NCBI RefSeq assembly: GCF_002939305.1
Contig: NZ_MVDI01000001.1
Coordinates: 372,001 to 436,000 of the forward strand
From: Chroococcidiopsis sp. TS-821
GTDB lineage: Bacteria; Cyanobacteriota; Cyanobacteriia; Cyanobacteriales; Chroococcidiopsidaceae
DNA: 64,000 nt
Direction: 5' to 3'
Of this stretch, positions 29,435-39,458 are shown piece by piece; position 1 is the stretch's first letter, and the number at the start of each line of letters is the position of its first letter. The position numbers were made by a program, and so were the translations under genes. The notes under the pieces were generated by a model, which was not told where the DNA came from, made no database searches, and saw only the letters and a program-made list of their open reading frames with translations.

Positions 29435-29793
29435 AGCTTCCGCTGTCTTAATTGATGTCTTCTGCCTAATAAGGCGCTAGAAAATAGGTTCCTTGACTAT
29501 TTTAGAGTCCTTGACGCAATGAAATTGAGCAATTAAGGGTTGGATTCCCCTACTCGTTTTGTGTGAAGGTTGCTACGTATAGGCAAGCAGGGGTGCAGAG
29601 GAGATCTGAGGAGATTTGACAGCTATGATTTGTGGCAATCATTTTTACAATTGGTGTAACAAAACCAATCTTGAGTTAACTTAGGATGCCGATCTGTTTT
29701 CTGTTTCCACAACTTGGTAACTCAGAGATAATAATGACATTTCATACTCACTAGCCACTAGCCACTATCTTCTTGCCCCCTCCAACTTCCTCC

Positions 29794-31089
29794 ATGAACT
29801 TTGAAATTCTCATCATTTTGCTGCTGATCGTCGCTAATGGCATATTTGCTATGTCAGAAATAGCAGTTGTTTCGTCACGCAAGGCACGGTTGCAACAATT
29901 GGCAAACGAAGGTAATGCTAAAGCACGGGCAGCATTGAAGCTTGCTGAGTCGCCGAATAACTTTCTCTCAACTGTGCAGGTGGGAATTACACTCATTGGT
30001 GTTCTGACAGGTGCTTTTGGTGGTGCAACGATCGCTAGAAATATCGCGAGTTATCTTCAACAAATTCCTATACTTGCACCGTATAGTCAAGCGATCGCGT
30101 TAGCTATCGTAGTTTTAACTATTACATATCTTTCACTGATTATCGGCGAACTCGTACCCAAGCGCCTCGCACTACATAGCCCTGAACGAATTGCTGCGAA
30201 TATTGCAATGCCGATGCGATTGATTGCTGCACTCTTTTCACCAGCGGTTTACCTGTTAAGTGCTTCTACTGATTTTGTGCTACGCATCTTAGGAATAGGT
30301 CCCTCGACAGAACCGCTTGTCACCGAAGAAGAAATCAAAGTTTTAATCGAACAAGGAACCGAGGCGGGAACGTTTGAAGTGGCTGAACAAGACATGGTAG
30401 AACGCGTCTTTCGGCTTGGCGATCGCCCTGTGAGTGCGTTGATGACACCACGTCCTGAAATTGTTTGGCTTGATTTGGAAGACTCGCTGGAAGCAAATCG
30501 TCATAAAATTATTAATGGCGGACACTCGCGCTTTCCGGTATGTCAAGGAGGCTTAGATAACGTTTTAGGAATAGTGCCTGTAAGTGACTTGCTCGCGCGT
30601 TGCTTGTCGAATCAACCGCTGGATTTAACTGTTTCACTGCGTCAGCCGGTATTCGTTCCAGAAAGTACGCGCGGGCTAAAAGTTTTGGAAATGTTTAAGC
30701 AAACAGGGACGCACATTGCCCTCGTTGTTGACGAATACGGTGTGATTCAAGGATTAGTGACGCTCAATGATATTCTGATTGAAATTGTCGGTGATGTTCC
30801 ATCTGCTGACGATCGCGAAGAACCCCAAGTAGTACAACGCGAAGATGGGTCTTGGTTACTCGATGGCATGTTATCGATTGATGAATTTTTTGAACTTTTT
30901 GCAATCAAAGAAATTCCCACCGAACATCGTGGTAGTTATCAAACTTTAGGTGGTTTTGTGATTACGCATCTCGGGCGCATTCCTACCGCTTCTGACTACT
31001 TTGAATGGCAAGGAATGCGAATTGAGGTTGTTGATATGGATGGTAATCGCGTTGATAAAGTATTGGTTGCACCAATAGAAAACCCATAA
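29794..31089 (+). CDS. CorC/HlyC (CNNM, UPF0053) family membrane protein
   Basis: 431 residues from the ATG at 29794; an upstream non-ATG start at 29773 is less likely. DUF21 transmembrane domain (first segment MNFEILIILLLIVANGIFAM, motif SEIAVVSSRKARLQQLA), a CBS-pair domain (PVSALMTPRPEIVWLD; HIALVVDEYGVIQGLVTLNDILIEIVGD) and a C-terminal CorC_HlyC transporter-associated domain. Members are divalent cation (Mg/Co) transporters or their regulators. The 359 bp before it contain a CACTAGCCACTAGCCAC repeat and no gene. Confidence 0.92.
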   Translation: MNFEILIILLLIVANGIFAMSEIAVVSSRKARLQQLANEGNAKARAALKLAESPNNFLSTVQVGITLIGVLTGAFGGATIARNIASYLQQIPILAPYSQAIALAIVVLTITYLSLIIGELVPKRLALHSPERIAANIAMPMRLIAALFSPAVYLLSASTDFVLRILGIGPSTEPLVTEEEIKVLIEQGTEAGTFEVAEQDMVERVFRLGDRPVSALMTPRPEIVWLDLEDSLEANRHKIINGGHSRFPVCQGGLDNVLGIVPVSDLLARCLSNQPLDLTVSLRQPVFVPESTRGLKVLEMFKQTGTHIALVVDEYGVIQGLVTLNDILIEIVGDVPSADDREEPQVVQREDGSWLLDGMLSIDEFFELFAIKEIPTEHRGSYQTLGGFVITHLGRIPTASDYFEWQGMRIEVVDMDGNRVDKVLVAPIENP

Positions 31090-31115
31090 ACATAAAGAAG
31101 GGAATTTAGCAGCAA

Positions 31116-31754
31116 TCAGCCTGCATGTTCTCTTATCCATTGAAGAAATGCTTTAATTGTGGCGTTTCTCCCTGCGGTTCTACTCTGCACTAGGTATTGC
31201 GGAATAACTTCAACTACAGGGATTCCTGGAAAAATCAGACTATTTGAGGACAAAATATACTTTCCTGCTTGTAACAGATTAATTTGTAGTGTATCTTGCT
31301 CAAAGCGCCAAAGTTCAGGAATGCCGAGTGCTTGATACAGGCTTGGATGCGATCGCGAAGTAATATCAATTTATATAACTAAATCTGGTGGAGGATCAAC
31401 GGTTAAATCAAGGCGCTTCTTGCTGCGAATTGCCAACTCGTTTTGAATGTAAAAACATTGGTCTGGCTCGATACCTTTGAGCATTGCCTGATTCTTCGTT
31501 GTCGAACCTAAACTTCTAAACTCAATATCTAACTCCTCTAGTAGCGCTTTGACTAAATCGCTGATGATTTCTTTATCATCTTCGCGTTCAGGCAACGGTG
31601 TCATAATTTCTAGCGTTCCATTATCATAAGTTATCCGCGCCGAGCGATGTTCTCCTAATTCATCTAAAATTAGCTCGAACTCCTGCTAACTCACTTCATG
31701 TAACAGTACACGCTGCCCTGGTGGAACGCTTATTCGTCTCAGTTCTAATAACAT
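31116..31754 (-). pseudogene. Uma2 family gene with two in-frame nonsense codons
   Basis: A full-length Uma2 frame starts at an ATG at 31754 with a strong AGGAGGG upstream and runs 212 codons to a TGA at 31116-31118. It is interrupted by TAG at 31686-31688 (HEVS*QEFELILDELGEH, where Trp is normal for the family) and by TAA at 31371-31373 (DPPPDLVI*IDITSRSH, where Glu is expected). There is no frameshift: both changes fit single substitutions (TGG to TAG, GAA to TAA), and the rest (GIPELWRFEQDTL) is well preserved. Recent inactivation is therefore the simplest reading. Confidence 0.85.
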
Positions 31755-32325
31755 TCGTCAACCCTCCTGCCTAATGACATTATCATTTGATTCACTCAAA
31801 GACTTACTTCTAGACGCAAGACATATAAATCACTTCTCGTCTATTTAGTAATCAACTACATCTTGACTGATACATAGGAACTCCAAGACAGAATTACATA
31901 ACATCAATCTACAATCCGTAATTGAAGAGTATCAGCTTTAATATTAGTTTCTTGGTTTGAATCTGTGGTTAGACTCAAACCCAATGCATAGCTAACTACT
32001 TTTAGAAACAAGCATGGTTTAGTATCGTAGTGCTTGCTCTTCAATCAACTAACACTCATTCTCTACAAAGTTGACACGCGAGGATAGCTCGATCAATTAT
32101 CGTTCCCACAGTAATGTGACAGTTTTGAAACAGTCTACAAACTACAACCAATAAAATAAATAGTTGTAATAGAAACGCGCTCAAACCTCTTTCATCCATT
32201 CTAACAGTTTGCTCTTCTCAGACAGATTTTTACCTAGTTTATCAAAATCATTTGGAACTTTTTTGTTTAATATTCGACTATAGAACTAAAGACACAAAAT
32301 ACTAAATACTACCAAGGAAAAGATT
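31755..32325. other. 571-bp AT-rich gap before the outer-membrane protein gene
   Basis: No coding frame, repeat or hairpin that I can support. It presumably holds the promoter of the downstream barrel protein. Confidence 0.4.
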
Positions 32326-32853
32326 ATGAAACTCTCTTTAAAAGCTGCTACAATTTCTGCTCTATCGGCACTTTTTATTGCTCCAATAGTTGTGGCTCCT
32401 AGCAAAGCTTTTGCCCAACCTACTGGTACGAATGCAAGCTATATTGGCGGAGGTATAGCAGCCGGAGTAACAAACGGCGGACAAAGTGGAGATGCTGCTA
32501 CTTTTGGCGGAAATATTCAAGCTCGATACGCAATTCCTAACACTCCAGTTTCTGCTCGCGGTGCTATTCTTTTCAGCAATGAAACGAGTGCTATCATGCC
32601 GATTGTTTCTTACGATGTACCAGTTTTTAATAACACAAACGTTTATGTTGGTGGAGGCTACTCTTTCGTAGAACAAAACGGTAGACCTACTCCTTTGGGT
32701 AACAGAAACTCTTTTGTTTTAACAACAGGAGTAGAAACGCAAGTGGCTAGAGACATCATCCTCTACAGCGATGCGAAACTAGGTATCCGCGCTTACGAAA
32801 ATAGCCCAGCTTCAGCTGTTAGTTTTCAAGCAGGTGCAGCTTATCGCTTCTAA
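32326..32853 (+). CDS. Small outer-membrane beta-barrel protein
   Basis: 175 residues with a signal peptide (KLSLKAATISALSALF, cleavage after AFA-Q, about residue 30). The mature part is glycine-rich with alternating hydrophobic strands, each followed by turns, and ends in AYRF, the C-terminal aromatic signature for BAM insertion. Size fits an eight-stranded barrel. AAGGA lies about 8 bases before the ATG and a terminator follows. No specific function is evident; the family resembles the OmpA-like/opacity porin-type superfamily. Confidence 0.8.
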   Translation: MKLSLKAATISALSALFIAPIVVAPSKAFAQPTGTNASYIGGGIAAGVTNGGQSGDAATFGGNIQARYAIPNTPVSARGAILFSNETSAIMPIVSYDVPVFNNTNVYVGGGYSFVEQNGRPTPLGNRNSFVLTTGVETQVARDIILYSDAKLGIRAYENSPASAVSFQAGAAYRF

Positions 32854-32906
32854 CTATATAAAAGGATGAAGGGAATTTAACACCTAACTCTTAATTTAAA
32901 TTAGCT

Positions 32907-32944
32907 AGGGTTGTCTAGTGTAAAATGTAATGACAACCCTTTTT
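32907..32944 (+). terminator. Terminator of the outer-membrane protein gene
   Basis: Perfect 9-bp stem AGGGTTGTC (32907-32915) with GACAACCCT (32932-32940), 16-base loop, followed by TTTT. Confidence 0.85.
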
Positions 32945-33141
32945 CCTTGAATATATATCTATGGTGAAAGGTCAAAGATGAAGGAGCTTAAGTGGGCTAT
33001 GATTGTTAATTGTTAAATTTTAAATTATAAGTTATCAAAGTTGCTTCAACTCACGTCATGAAAGCATTAAGAGCGCAGCGATGCAGAAGTAGTGCGCGCA
33101 GGCGTACTCTGTTCGTATAGTTACAGTCTTTAGTCTGTTAA

Positions 33142-34740
33142 TTAAGAGCAAAAAGCAAAGCTAGATGGAGGAATGCTAACCATCGAACTTATGTCATAAC
33201 TATTGGATTGCGATACTGCTTTTAGGTACGTTACTTCTTGTTGAATTGAGGGTAATGTTTCCAGCGATTTAACTAATGTTTCAAATTCAATGATATTTTT
33301 GTAAGTCTCGAGCAGACACTTTTGAGTCAGTCTGCCATATAGTCCTTGGGCAATTAATTCAATAATATCTCGATGGTGTTCTAGCGATATGCCTTCTGAT
33401 ACTAACTGTTTAGGATTAGTTCCCCACTTCAGTATCTTAAGCAGCGTTTGGGGCGATGTTTGAGCGAAGATCGAGGTTGTGACCTCTTTGATTGCTGTTT
33501 TCAGTTCGTATTTAATGTTAGCTTCTGGCAAGCTCAAATTATCTGTCAAGGTTCGGATAATTGATAGGTGTTTATCTAATACCTTGCTAGAAAAGCAAGC
33601 AAGCTCTGCAATCATCATATCTCCGGATGCTTCTACTTGCGAATTTTCCAAAGCATTAATCAATAAATTGATTTCTGTAGGTTGACTCCAATCAAATTGC
33701 CCTAAAAAACAAGGTTCTTCATAACCTGGTAATAGCCCTTGAAAATAAATTGGCAGTTGTTTACCTGATTCAATAATTTTGTAGAGGGCAATTTCTAATG
33801 TTTCGGTAGGCCATCCTAAATTGCGCACTGTGAGAAATTTTAGTGTTTTTGGTTGAGATAAAACAAGGGCATTAAGTAGTAAATGTAAAGCTTCATGGAT
33901 GTTTTGTGCTGTTATGTAGCGGTGGGGAGCATGAATATTGATGATTTTGCTTTGCTGAATTTTGTCTGATATTTGCTGACATACGGAACTATTATTTAAC
34001 ATATGTGTAAAGCGCACCATTCCGTAAGTGACATTGCCTTTTTGTGCAGCTTGTGCTATCTGCCACTCACAGAGTTTTTTAGATGCGGCGTAAACTTCGG
34101 CGGTAAAGTATCTCGCAGCTTTACCTGTTGAAGCAAAAATACATTGTTGTACGCCGTATTCTTCGCAGAGTTGAATAATATGTTGAGTACCGCAAATTGC
34201 GGTTGTGACTGTTTCTCGAATTTGCACTTCTGCTAACCCAGGAAGGCGTTGCGCGGCTAAATGAAAAACAATATCTGGTTTTTCAGTTTCAAATATATAC
34301 TTGAGCGCGGGGTAATTACGGATATCAGCAGCGTATAAAGCGATCGCTTGTTTTTGAACTTTATTCGGTGTTAAGTTGTATAAATTAGCACATCTGGCTT
34401 TATCCACGGATACGACTTGTCGCGCACCTAACTCAACCAGTTTTTTGACTAACTCACTACCAACACAACCTTCTCCACCAGTTACAAGCACAACTTTGCC
34501 TTGCACTCTGCTACTAACTGCTGATTCGTACAAATGAATTGTGCGCTTCCACACATCAGTAAAAGGATCTTCTTGAAGTTGTCCCTCAGCTTGATAGGCT
34601 TGAATTAAATCTGCGGTTAGTTCCGTCAAGATTGTCAACACTTGAGGATCTTGCGGTTCTGGTGAACCTAGTGGAACTATTTCTTGGATGCGTTGAATAA
34701 TGTTTGATTTGCTGGTAGCGCGAGCCGCTGGTAAGAGCAC
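33142..34740 (-). CDS. NAD-dependent epimerase/dehydratase (CapD/FlaA1-like)
   Basis: 532 residues, GTG start at 34740. A 75-residue N-terminal helical region precedes a short-chain dehydrogenase/epimerase Rossmann domain (VLVTGGEGCVGSELV near residue 85; DIVFHLAAQR; YAASKKL with the Tyr-x3-Lys pair). Most similar in layout to polysaccharide UDP-sugar 4,6-dehydratases, with a roughly 190-residue C-terminal helical extension of unknown role. The usual FlaA1 membrane domain is missing. It is isolated; no other glycan gene is nearby. Confidence 0.75.
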   Translation of the reverse strand: MLLPAARATSKSNIIQRIQEIVPLGSPEPQDPQVLTILTELTADLIQAYQAEGQLQEDPFTDVWKRTIHLYESAVSSRVQGKVVLVTGGEGCVGSELVKKLVELGARQVVSVDKARCANLYNLTPNKVQKQAIALYAADIRNYPALKYIFETEKPDIVFHLAAQRLPGLAEVQIRETVTTAICGTQHIIQLCEEYGVQQCIFASTGKAARYFTAEVYAASKKLCEWQIAQAAQKGNVTYGMVRFTHMLNNSSVCQQISDKIQQSKIINIHAPHRYITAQNIHEALHLLLNALVLSQPKTLKFLTVRNLGWPTETLEIALYKIIESGKQLPIYFQGLLPGYEEPCFLGQFDWSQPTEINLLINALENSQVEASGDMMIAELACFSSKVLDKHLSIIRTLTDNLSLPEANIKYELKTAIKEVTTSIFAQTSPQTLLKILKWGTNPKQLVSEGISLEHHRDIIELIAQGLYGRLTQKCLLETYKNIIEFETLVKSLETLPSIQQEVTYLKAVSQSNSYDISSMVSIPPSSFAFCS

Positions 34741-35337
34741 CTTAGGTTTTCCTTAGGCTAACTAGTTAATTTTTTGGGATTTTTGGGTAAAATAAATTAC
34801 TCTACTTTACCCATCCTTTTTATAACGTGTATAAAATTCATCTAGTCAGCCACTTACTGAGAATTGATGCAATCTTAAAAAAACAACGTCGATTGGTACA
34901 TTTTGATTAAGAGGGCTTTAAGGAATGTATGGTGTAAATGGCAAATACTTGTCTTTGTGATATGAACGAGATATTATTTGCTCATTTAGGAACATTAAAG
35001 TAAATTAAGTTGAATTAAAGGTTAATTAGTACAAATTTAACGAGACAAGATAGACACTATTTTTTTAGTAATTCACAATTCTATAAGTTAAGTGGGTAAA
35101 AATAAACATCACCTCATAAGGGCTGGCAACTGGTCATTACCACGAAATTACTCGCCAAATGTGTTGTATAGTATTCAATTATGCCCGCATACTTATTTGC
35201 ACTAAATATCCTTATGTACAAAGTTGTATAGCGGTATCTTTAGGAATTGATACTTATTAAGCGATCGCCCGCGCTTAAGCTTTAAGATAATATTAAGGTT
35301 TAGGCGATTTCGTATCATAATCCTTGTTTTTGATTGC
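34741..35337. other. Long non-coding region upstream of sir
   Basis: About 600 bp, AT-rich, without a coding frame. It contains an inverted, diverged copy of the 21491-21590 repeat block at about 35090-35145 (GTGGGTAAAAATAAACAT then GGGCTGGCAACTGGT). It ends in a strong terminator-like hairpin, so some of it may be transcribed as a small RNA. Confidence 0.5.
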
Positions 35338-35379
35338 GCAGGAGTTGTATAGCATACTTAATAGCAACTCCTGCTTTTT
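35338..35379 (+). terminator. Orphan rho-independent terminator upstream of sir
   Basis: Perfect 10-bp stem GCAGGAGTTG (35338-35347) with CAACTCCTGC (35365-35374), 17-base loop, followed by TTTTT. No plus-strand gene lies upstream within 2.4 kb; the preceding gene is on the minus strand. It may end a small RNA or be an attenuator in a long sir leader (the ATG is 133 bp further on). Confidence 0.75.
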
Positions 35380-35512
35380 ACCATGTTAAGATTGGAGTAT
35401 TCACCGTAATGCCGACTGGATTACTGGGGATTTACTAAAAGCATAGATGTGTTAATAATTACTCGCGTCTGTCATAAATCTTTATTAGAGAGAAACTCTG
35501 CTAAAAATTGCA

Positions 35513-37504
35513 ATGGTTAATTCTTCCATTCCCACTCCCGTAACGAAAAGACCTTCTAAAGTAGAAGGCATCAAAGAACGCAGTAATTTTTTACGCGAAC
35601 CTGTAGCAACAGAGCTTCTACAGGATACAACGCATTTTAGCGAAGAAGCGGTACAAATCTTAAAATTTCACGGGTCATACCAGCAAGATAACCGCGACAA
35701 TCGGATCAAGGGACAGGAAAAAGACTACCAATTCATGCTGCGGACGAAAAACCCTGGTGGATTGGTTACGCCACAGCTATATTTAACGCTAGACAAGCTT
35801 GCAGAAGAATACGGCAATCAGACATTACGTGCCACGACGCGACAAGGGTTTCAACTGCATGGAATTTTGAAGAAAAACCTCAAAAGCGCGATCGCTGCTA
35901 TTGTTAAAAGTCTAGGTTCGACGCTCGCCGCTTGCGGTGATGTAAACCGCAACGTCATGGCACCACCAGCCCCGTTTAAGAATCGTGCAGATTATCAATA
36001 TGCGTGGAAGTACGCGCAAAACATTGCCGATTTACTAACGCCGCAAACAGGGGCATACTACGAAATTTGGTTGGATGGGGAAAAAGCAATTAGCGCTGAG
36101 GAAGATCCTGCAGTCAAAGAAGCACGGCAGAAAAATGGTACTGGAACCATTTTCCATGAAGGCGAGGAGCCGATTTATGGCACGCACTATATGCCGCGTA
36201 AGTTCAAAGTCTGCGTCACAGTACCTGAAGACAACTCGGTAGATTTGTTTTCTCAAGATCTGACGCTGGTAGTCATGATGAAGGACGACGAGCAACTAGC
36301 GGGATTTAATGTCTATGCGGGTGGTGGTTTGGGACGAACGCACAATAAAGAAGAAACGTTTGCCCGCCTAGCCGATCCGATTTGCTACGTAGATAAAGAA
36401 GATGTTTACGACATCGTGAAGGCTATTGTCGCCACGCAAAGAGATTACGGCGATCGCACAGATCGACGTCACGCGCGCTTGAAGTATTTGATTCACGACT
36501 GGGGTGTGGATAAGTTCCGCTCGATGGTGGAAAAGTATTTTGGCAAACCGTTACAACCCTTCAAACCGTTACCAGAGTTTAAATACAAAGATTTTTTAGG
36601 TTGGCACGAACAAGGAGACGGTAAGCTGTTTTTGGGAATTTCCGTCCAAAATGGGCGGATTATGGACGATGCCAAAATGCAGCTGCGCACTGCCTTACGC
36701 GAGGTTGTGCAACAGTTCAATTTACCAATCCGATTGACACCGCACCATAACGTTATTTTCTACGAAATTGAACCGGAAAAACGGCAGGCGATTGAAGCGA
36801 TTCTGAATCGCTACCACGTAGAAGCCGATCCACATGCGATTAAGCCTTTGGTACGCTATTCAATGGCTTGTCCTGCTTTACCAACGTGCGGTTTGGCAAC
36901 AACCGAATCGGAACGCATCATTCCGAGCGTTCTCGACCGCGTTGAGGCATTGTTGCAGAAACTCGGTTTAGGTGACGAGCATTTTGCAATCCGGATGACA
37001 GGCTGTCCAAATGGATGTGCAAGACCATACATGGCAGAATTAGGATTTGTCGGTGCAGGTCCAGAAATGTACCAAATATGGTTGGGTGGTAGTCCGAACC
37101 AAACGCGCTTGGCACAAGTTTACATCGAGAAAATGCACCTGAATAACCTAGAAACAGAATTTGAACCATTGTTTGTCTACTTCAAGCAAGCGCGTCAAGG
37201 TACAGAAACTTTCGGTGATTTTTGCGATCGCGTTGGGATGGCGTCGATTCGAGAATTTGCTGCGAACTATACTCCACAAGTTTTTGAAGAAACTACGCAA
37301 CCACTACCCGATGCGAACGCCACTGTCGTTGAGACTGTACCGCCAGCAAGCAACGGTAAAATCCGCTCGCGTCACCGCATCAGTATTCGCGATGATATTT
37401 ACAACAAGCTCAAAGTCATTGGCAGCCGCGATGGTAAAACGTTAACCGCAATGGTAAATGAAGCGTTAGAAACTTACCTGAAAGAGCAGTCATCTGAGTT
37501 TTAG
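35513..37504 (+). CDS. sir: Ferredoxin-sulfite reductase with C-terminal RHH-like domain
   Basis: Assimilatory six-electron reduction of sulfite to sulfide. 663 residues. The two ferredoxin-like/4Fe-4S repeats are intact; siroheme and cluster ligands are Cys453, Cys459 (CPALPTC) and Cys498, Cys502 (CPNGC). After the enzyme a Pro/Thr/Val linker (about 590-618) leads to a 45-residue tail, [18 protein letters not shown] then [18 protein letters not shown]. This has the beta-strand/helix/helix pattern of a CopG/Arc ribbon-helix-helix domain. The tail makes the protein about 30 residues longer than typical cyanobacterial Sir. The catalytic call is firm; the DNA-binding nature of the tail is inference. 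Confidence 0.95.
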   Translation: MVNSSIPTPVTKRPSKVEGIKERSNFLREPVATELLQDTTHFSEEAVQILKFHGSYQQDNRDNRIKGQEKDYQFMLRTKNPGGLVTPQLYLTLDKLAEEYGNQTLRATTRQGFQLHGILKKNLKSAIAAIVKSLGSTLAACGDVNRNVMAPPAPFKNRADYQYAWKYAQNIADLLTPQTGAYYEIWLDGEKAISAEEDPAVKEARQKNGTGTIFHEGEEPIYGTHYMPRKFKVCVTVPEDNSVDLFSQDLTLVVMMKDDEQLAGFNVYAGGGLGRTHNKEETFARLADPICYVDKEDVYDIVKAIVATQRDYGDRTDRRHARLKYLIHDWGVDKFRSMVEKYFGKPLQPFKPLPEFKYKDFLGWHEQGDGKLFLGISVQNGRIMDDAKMQLRTALREVVQQFNLPIRLTPHHNVIFYEIEPEKRQAIEAILNRYHVEADPHAIKPLVRYSMACPALPTCGLATTESERIIPSVLDRVEALLQKLGLGDEHFAIRMTGCPNGCARPYMAELGFVGAGPEMYQIWLGGSPNQTRLAQVYIEKMHLNNLETEFEPLFVYFKQARQGTETFGDFCDRVGMASIREFAANYTPQVFEETTQPLPDANATVVETVPPASNGKIRSRHRISIRDDIYNKLKVIGSRDGKTLTAMVNEALETYLKEQSSEF

Positions 37505-37623
37505 GTAGTTATGTCACCTCTGGTTGACTTACCAGGCGACCGTTGAGTTGCTAGTGACTAGTTACTAGGCAATAACTACACTACAGGTGGTTAACCGGAC
37601 TTGATAGCAGTCTAAAAAAACCG

Positions 37624-38337
37624 ATGGCGCAATTACAACGACTAGCGATCGCACATACCCAGCTGCACAACGAACAAATTTTGCTGGCGAACGAACAACA
37701 GCATTATCTTTATCGAGTGTTGCGGTTACGGGAAGGCGATCGCTTTATTGCGATGGATGGTACGGGGAATTCATGGCTCGCCGTCTTATCAGGAAATCAA
37801 GCGCAAATTCTTGAGTCGATTGTTGTTGAATCCGAATTAAACGTTGCAGTCAATTTAATTCTGGCACTACCCAAAGGAAACGGCTTCGATGAAGTTGTCC
37901 GCTGCTGTACAGAACTTGGCGTCAGTTCTATCGTACCTGTATTGAGCGATCGCACTTTATTGCAACCGAGTCCGCAAAAAGTAGAACGCTGGCGACGCAT
38001 TGCTAAAGAAGCCGCTGAACAATCAGAACGCAATCTTATTCCGACCATTTTAGAACCTGTTTCTTTGCAGCAAGCACTGGCAGACGCAACTTCTTCAAAG
38101 CAGTTGTATTTTTGCGTAGCGCGACTTAACTGCCCGCATCTAAAAACAATTCTCGCGCTGGCAACTGCTACAGAAATGACAATCGCAATCGGACCTGAAG
38201 GCGGATGGACAACATCGGAAATCGCCGCAGCACGCGAAGTAGGATTTCAACTTGTTTCGCTAGGTCGTCGAGTCTTACGGGCAGTAACGGCACCCATTGT
38301 CGCCATGTCGTTAGTGTCAGCTGCTTTTGATGGGTAA
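37624..38337 (+). CDS. rsmE: 16S rRNA (uracil-1498-N3)-methyltransferase
   Basis: 237 residues. N-terminal PUA-like domain (HYLYRVLRLREGDRF) and a SPOUT methyltransferase domain with the knotted SAM-binding signature IAIGPEGGWTTSEIAAA near residue 187 and LGRRVLRAVTAPI near the end. It modifies the 30S subunit in the mature particle. A CTAGTGACTAGTTACTAG repeat (37550-37570) lies between sir and this gene; the TPR gene follows 11 bp downstream and is probably cotranscribed. Confidence 0.95.
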   Translation: MAQLQRLAIAHTQLHNEQILLANEQQHYLYRVLRLREGDRFIAMDGTGNSWLAVLSGNQAQILESIVVESELNVAVNLILALPKGNGFDEVVRCCTELGVSSIVPVLSDRTLLQPSPQKVERWRRIAKEAAEQSERNLIPTILEPVSLQQALADATSSKQLYFCVARLNCPHLKTILALATATEMTIAIGPEGGWTTSEIAAAREVGFQLVSLGRRVLRAVTAPIVAMSLVSAAFDG

Positions 38338-38348
38338 ATTAAGCAGAG

Positions 38349-39443
38349 ATGCCCACCTTATTTACTATGATAGAGCAAATCGCTGCTGCAATAAAGTGCC
38401 AAGACTATCGCCGCGCAGGCGAATTAGTCAACCAAGTTCTGCAAGAGTCACCCGAAAACGCTTGGGCGCAGCTTTATTTAGGGCAATTACACGAAGTTGC
38501 TGGCAAATTAGCACTGGCAGAAAGTGTGTATCGTCAACTCTTACAAAAGACCACAAATACGAAGGTTCTAACTCAAGCACGGCATGGTTTGCAGCGCGTT
38601 GCGGACAGATTACAACAGCAAAGGCAAAATGCGATCGCCGCTTCGACTGCCGATCCTGATGGCGCGCAAATCGGTGTATTGATTTTAGAACCGATTCCCC
38701 AAGAAATTAAAACAACAGTTGCTCGAACATTTGGGCAAATTATGCAGCTAGATCCTTACACGGCGCGTCTCAAGTTACCAACAAGGGGTTGGAGATTTTA
38801 CAAAAGCGGCAAAATTGGCGAATTGCGGTTTCTAGGAGAGAATTTACGTGCGGCTGGAATTCCTTGTTTTTGGACAACCCTCGTAGAAATTGAGAGAATT
38901 CAAGTTTTTCAAGTCAGCTACTTTCAATCTACGACACCGCCTATAGTGATGGGTCACAATGCGCAAGGTCAACAAAGTTCAATAGCGTTTGATTGGTCAG
39001 AAGTTAGCCAGCGGGTAACGGCACAATTACCAATTTTCGAGCAAGTCGTCGATCGCGATGTGCGTGGGAAACTACAGCGCAAAACGCAAACGCAAGACTA
39101 CGCGCAATTTTGCGATCTTCATCTTCCTGAAAGACTTTGTATTCTCCGATTGTGCGATCGCAGCTATCAGTTTCACCAAGGATGTGCTATGATGAATCGC
39201 CTCAACGATCGAACCGTCAGACTCAGTTGGAATCGCCTCAGCCACTTTTTTCAACAGCAAATACCCCAAGCCAATGTTTGGGCTGACTTTGCACCTTTCG
39301 CAGATACAGTTCTCGATCAAATAGAATTGCTGGGACACCTCAAGTCTCACATCAATTTGTTCCGCAGAACTGAGACAACTTGGGACCCAGCATTTCATTT
39401 ATACAGTGGGCTAATTTTGACTAAAGCTATCCGCCGCGAGTAG
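38349..39443 (+). CDS. TPR-domain protein of cyanobacterial type
   Basis: 364 residues; an internal ATG six codons downstream is an alternative start. The first 90 residues hold about two TPR units (RRAGELVNQVLQESPENAWA; LYLGQLHEVAGKLALAESVY). The larger C-terminal part has no motif that I recognise; it contains a conserved-looking YKSGKIGELRFLGENLRAA segment. Located 11 bp after rsmE, so probably in the same operon. No function assigned. Confidence 0.75.
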   Translation: MPTLFTMIEQIAAAIKCQDYRRAGELVNQVLQESPENAWAQLYLGQLHEVAGKLALAESVYRQLLQKTTNTKVLTQARHGLQRVADRLQQQRQNAIAASTADPDGAQIGVLILEPIPQEIKTTVARTFGQIMQLDPYTARLKLPTRGWRFYKSGKIGELRFLGENLRAAGIPCFWTTLVEIERIQVFQVSYFQSTTPPIVMGHNAQGQQSSIAFDWSEVSQRVTAQLPIFEQVVDRDVRGKLQRKTQTQDYAQFCDLHLPERLCILRLCDRSYQFHQGCAMMNRLNDRTVRLSWNRLSHFFQQQIPQANVWADFAPFADTVLDQIELLGHLKSHINLFRRTETTWDPAFHLYSGLILTKAIRRE

Positions 39444-39458
39444 CTTGATAAGTCAGTC

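Noticed and set aside
31116-31754. Stop-codon recoding (read-through) in the Uma2 gene
   Set aside because: Two different stop codons (TAG and TAA) without any recoding structure make simple pseudogenisation far more likely.
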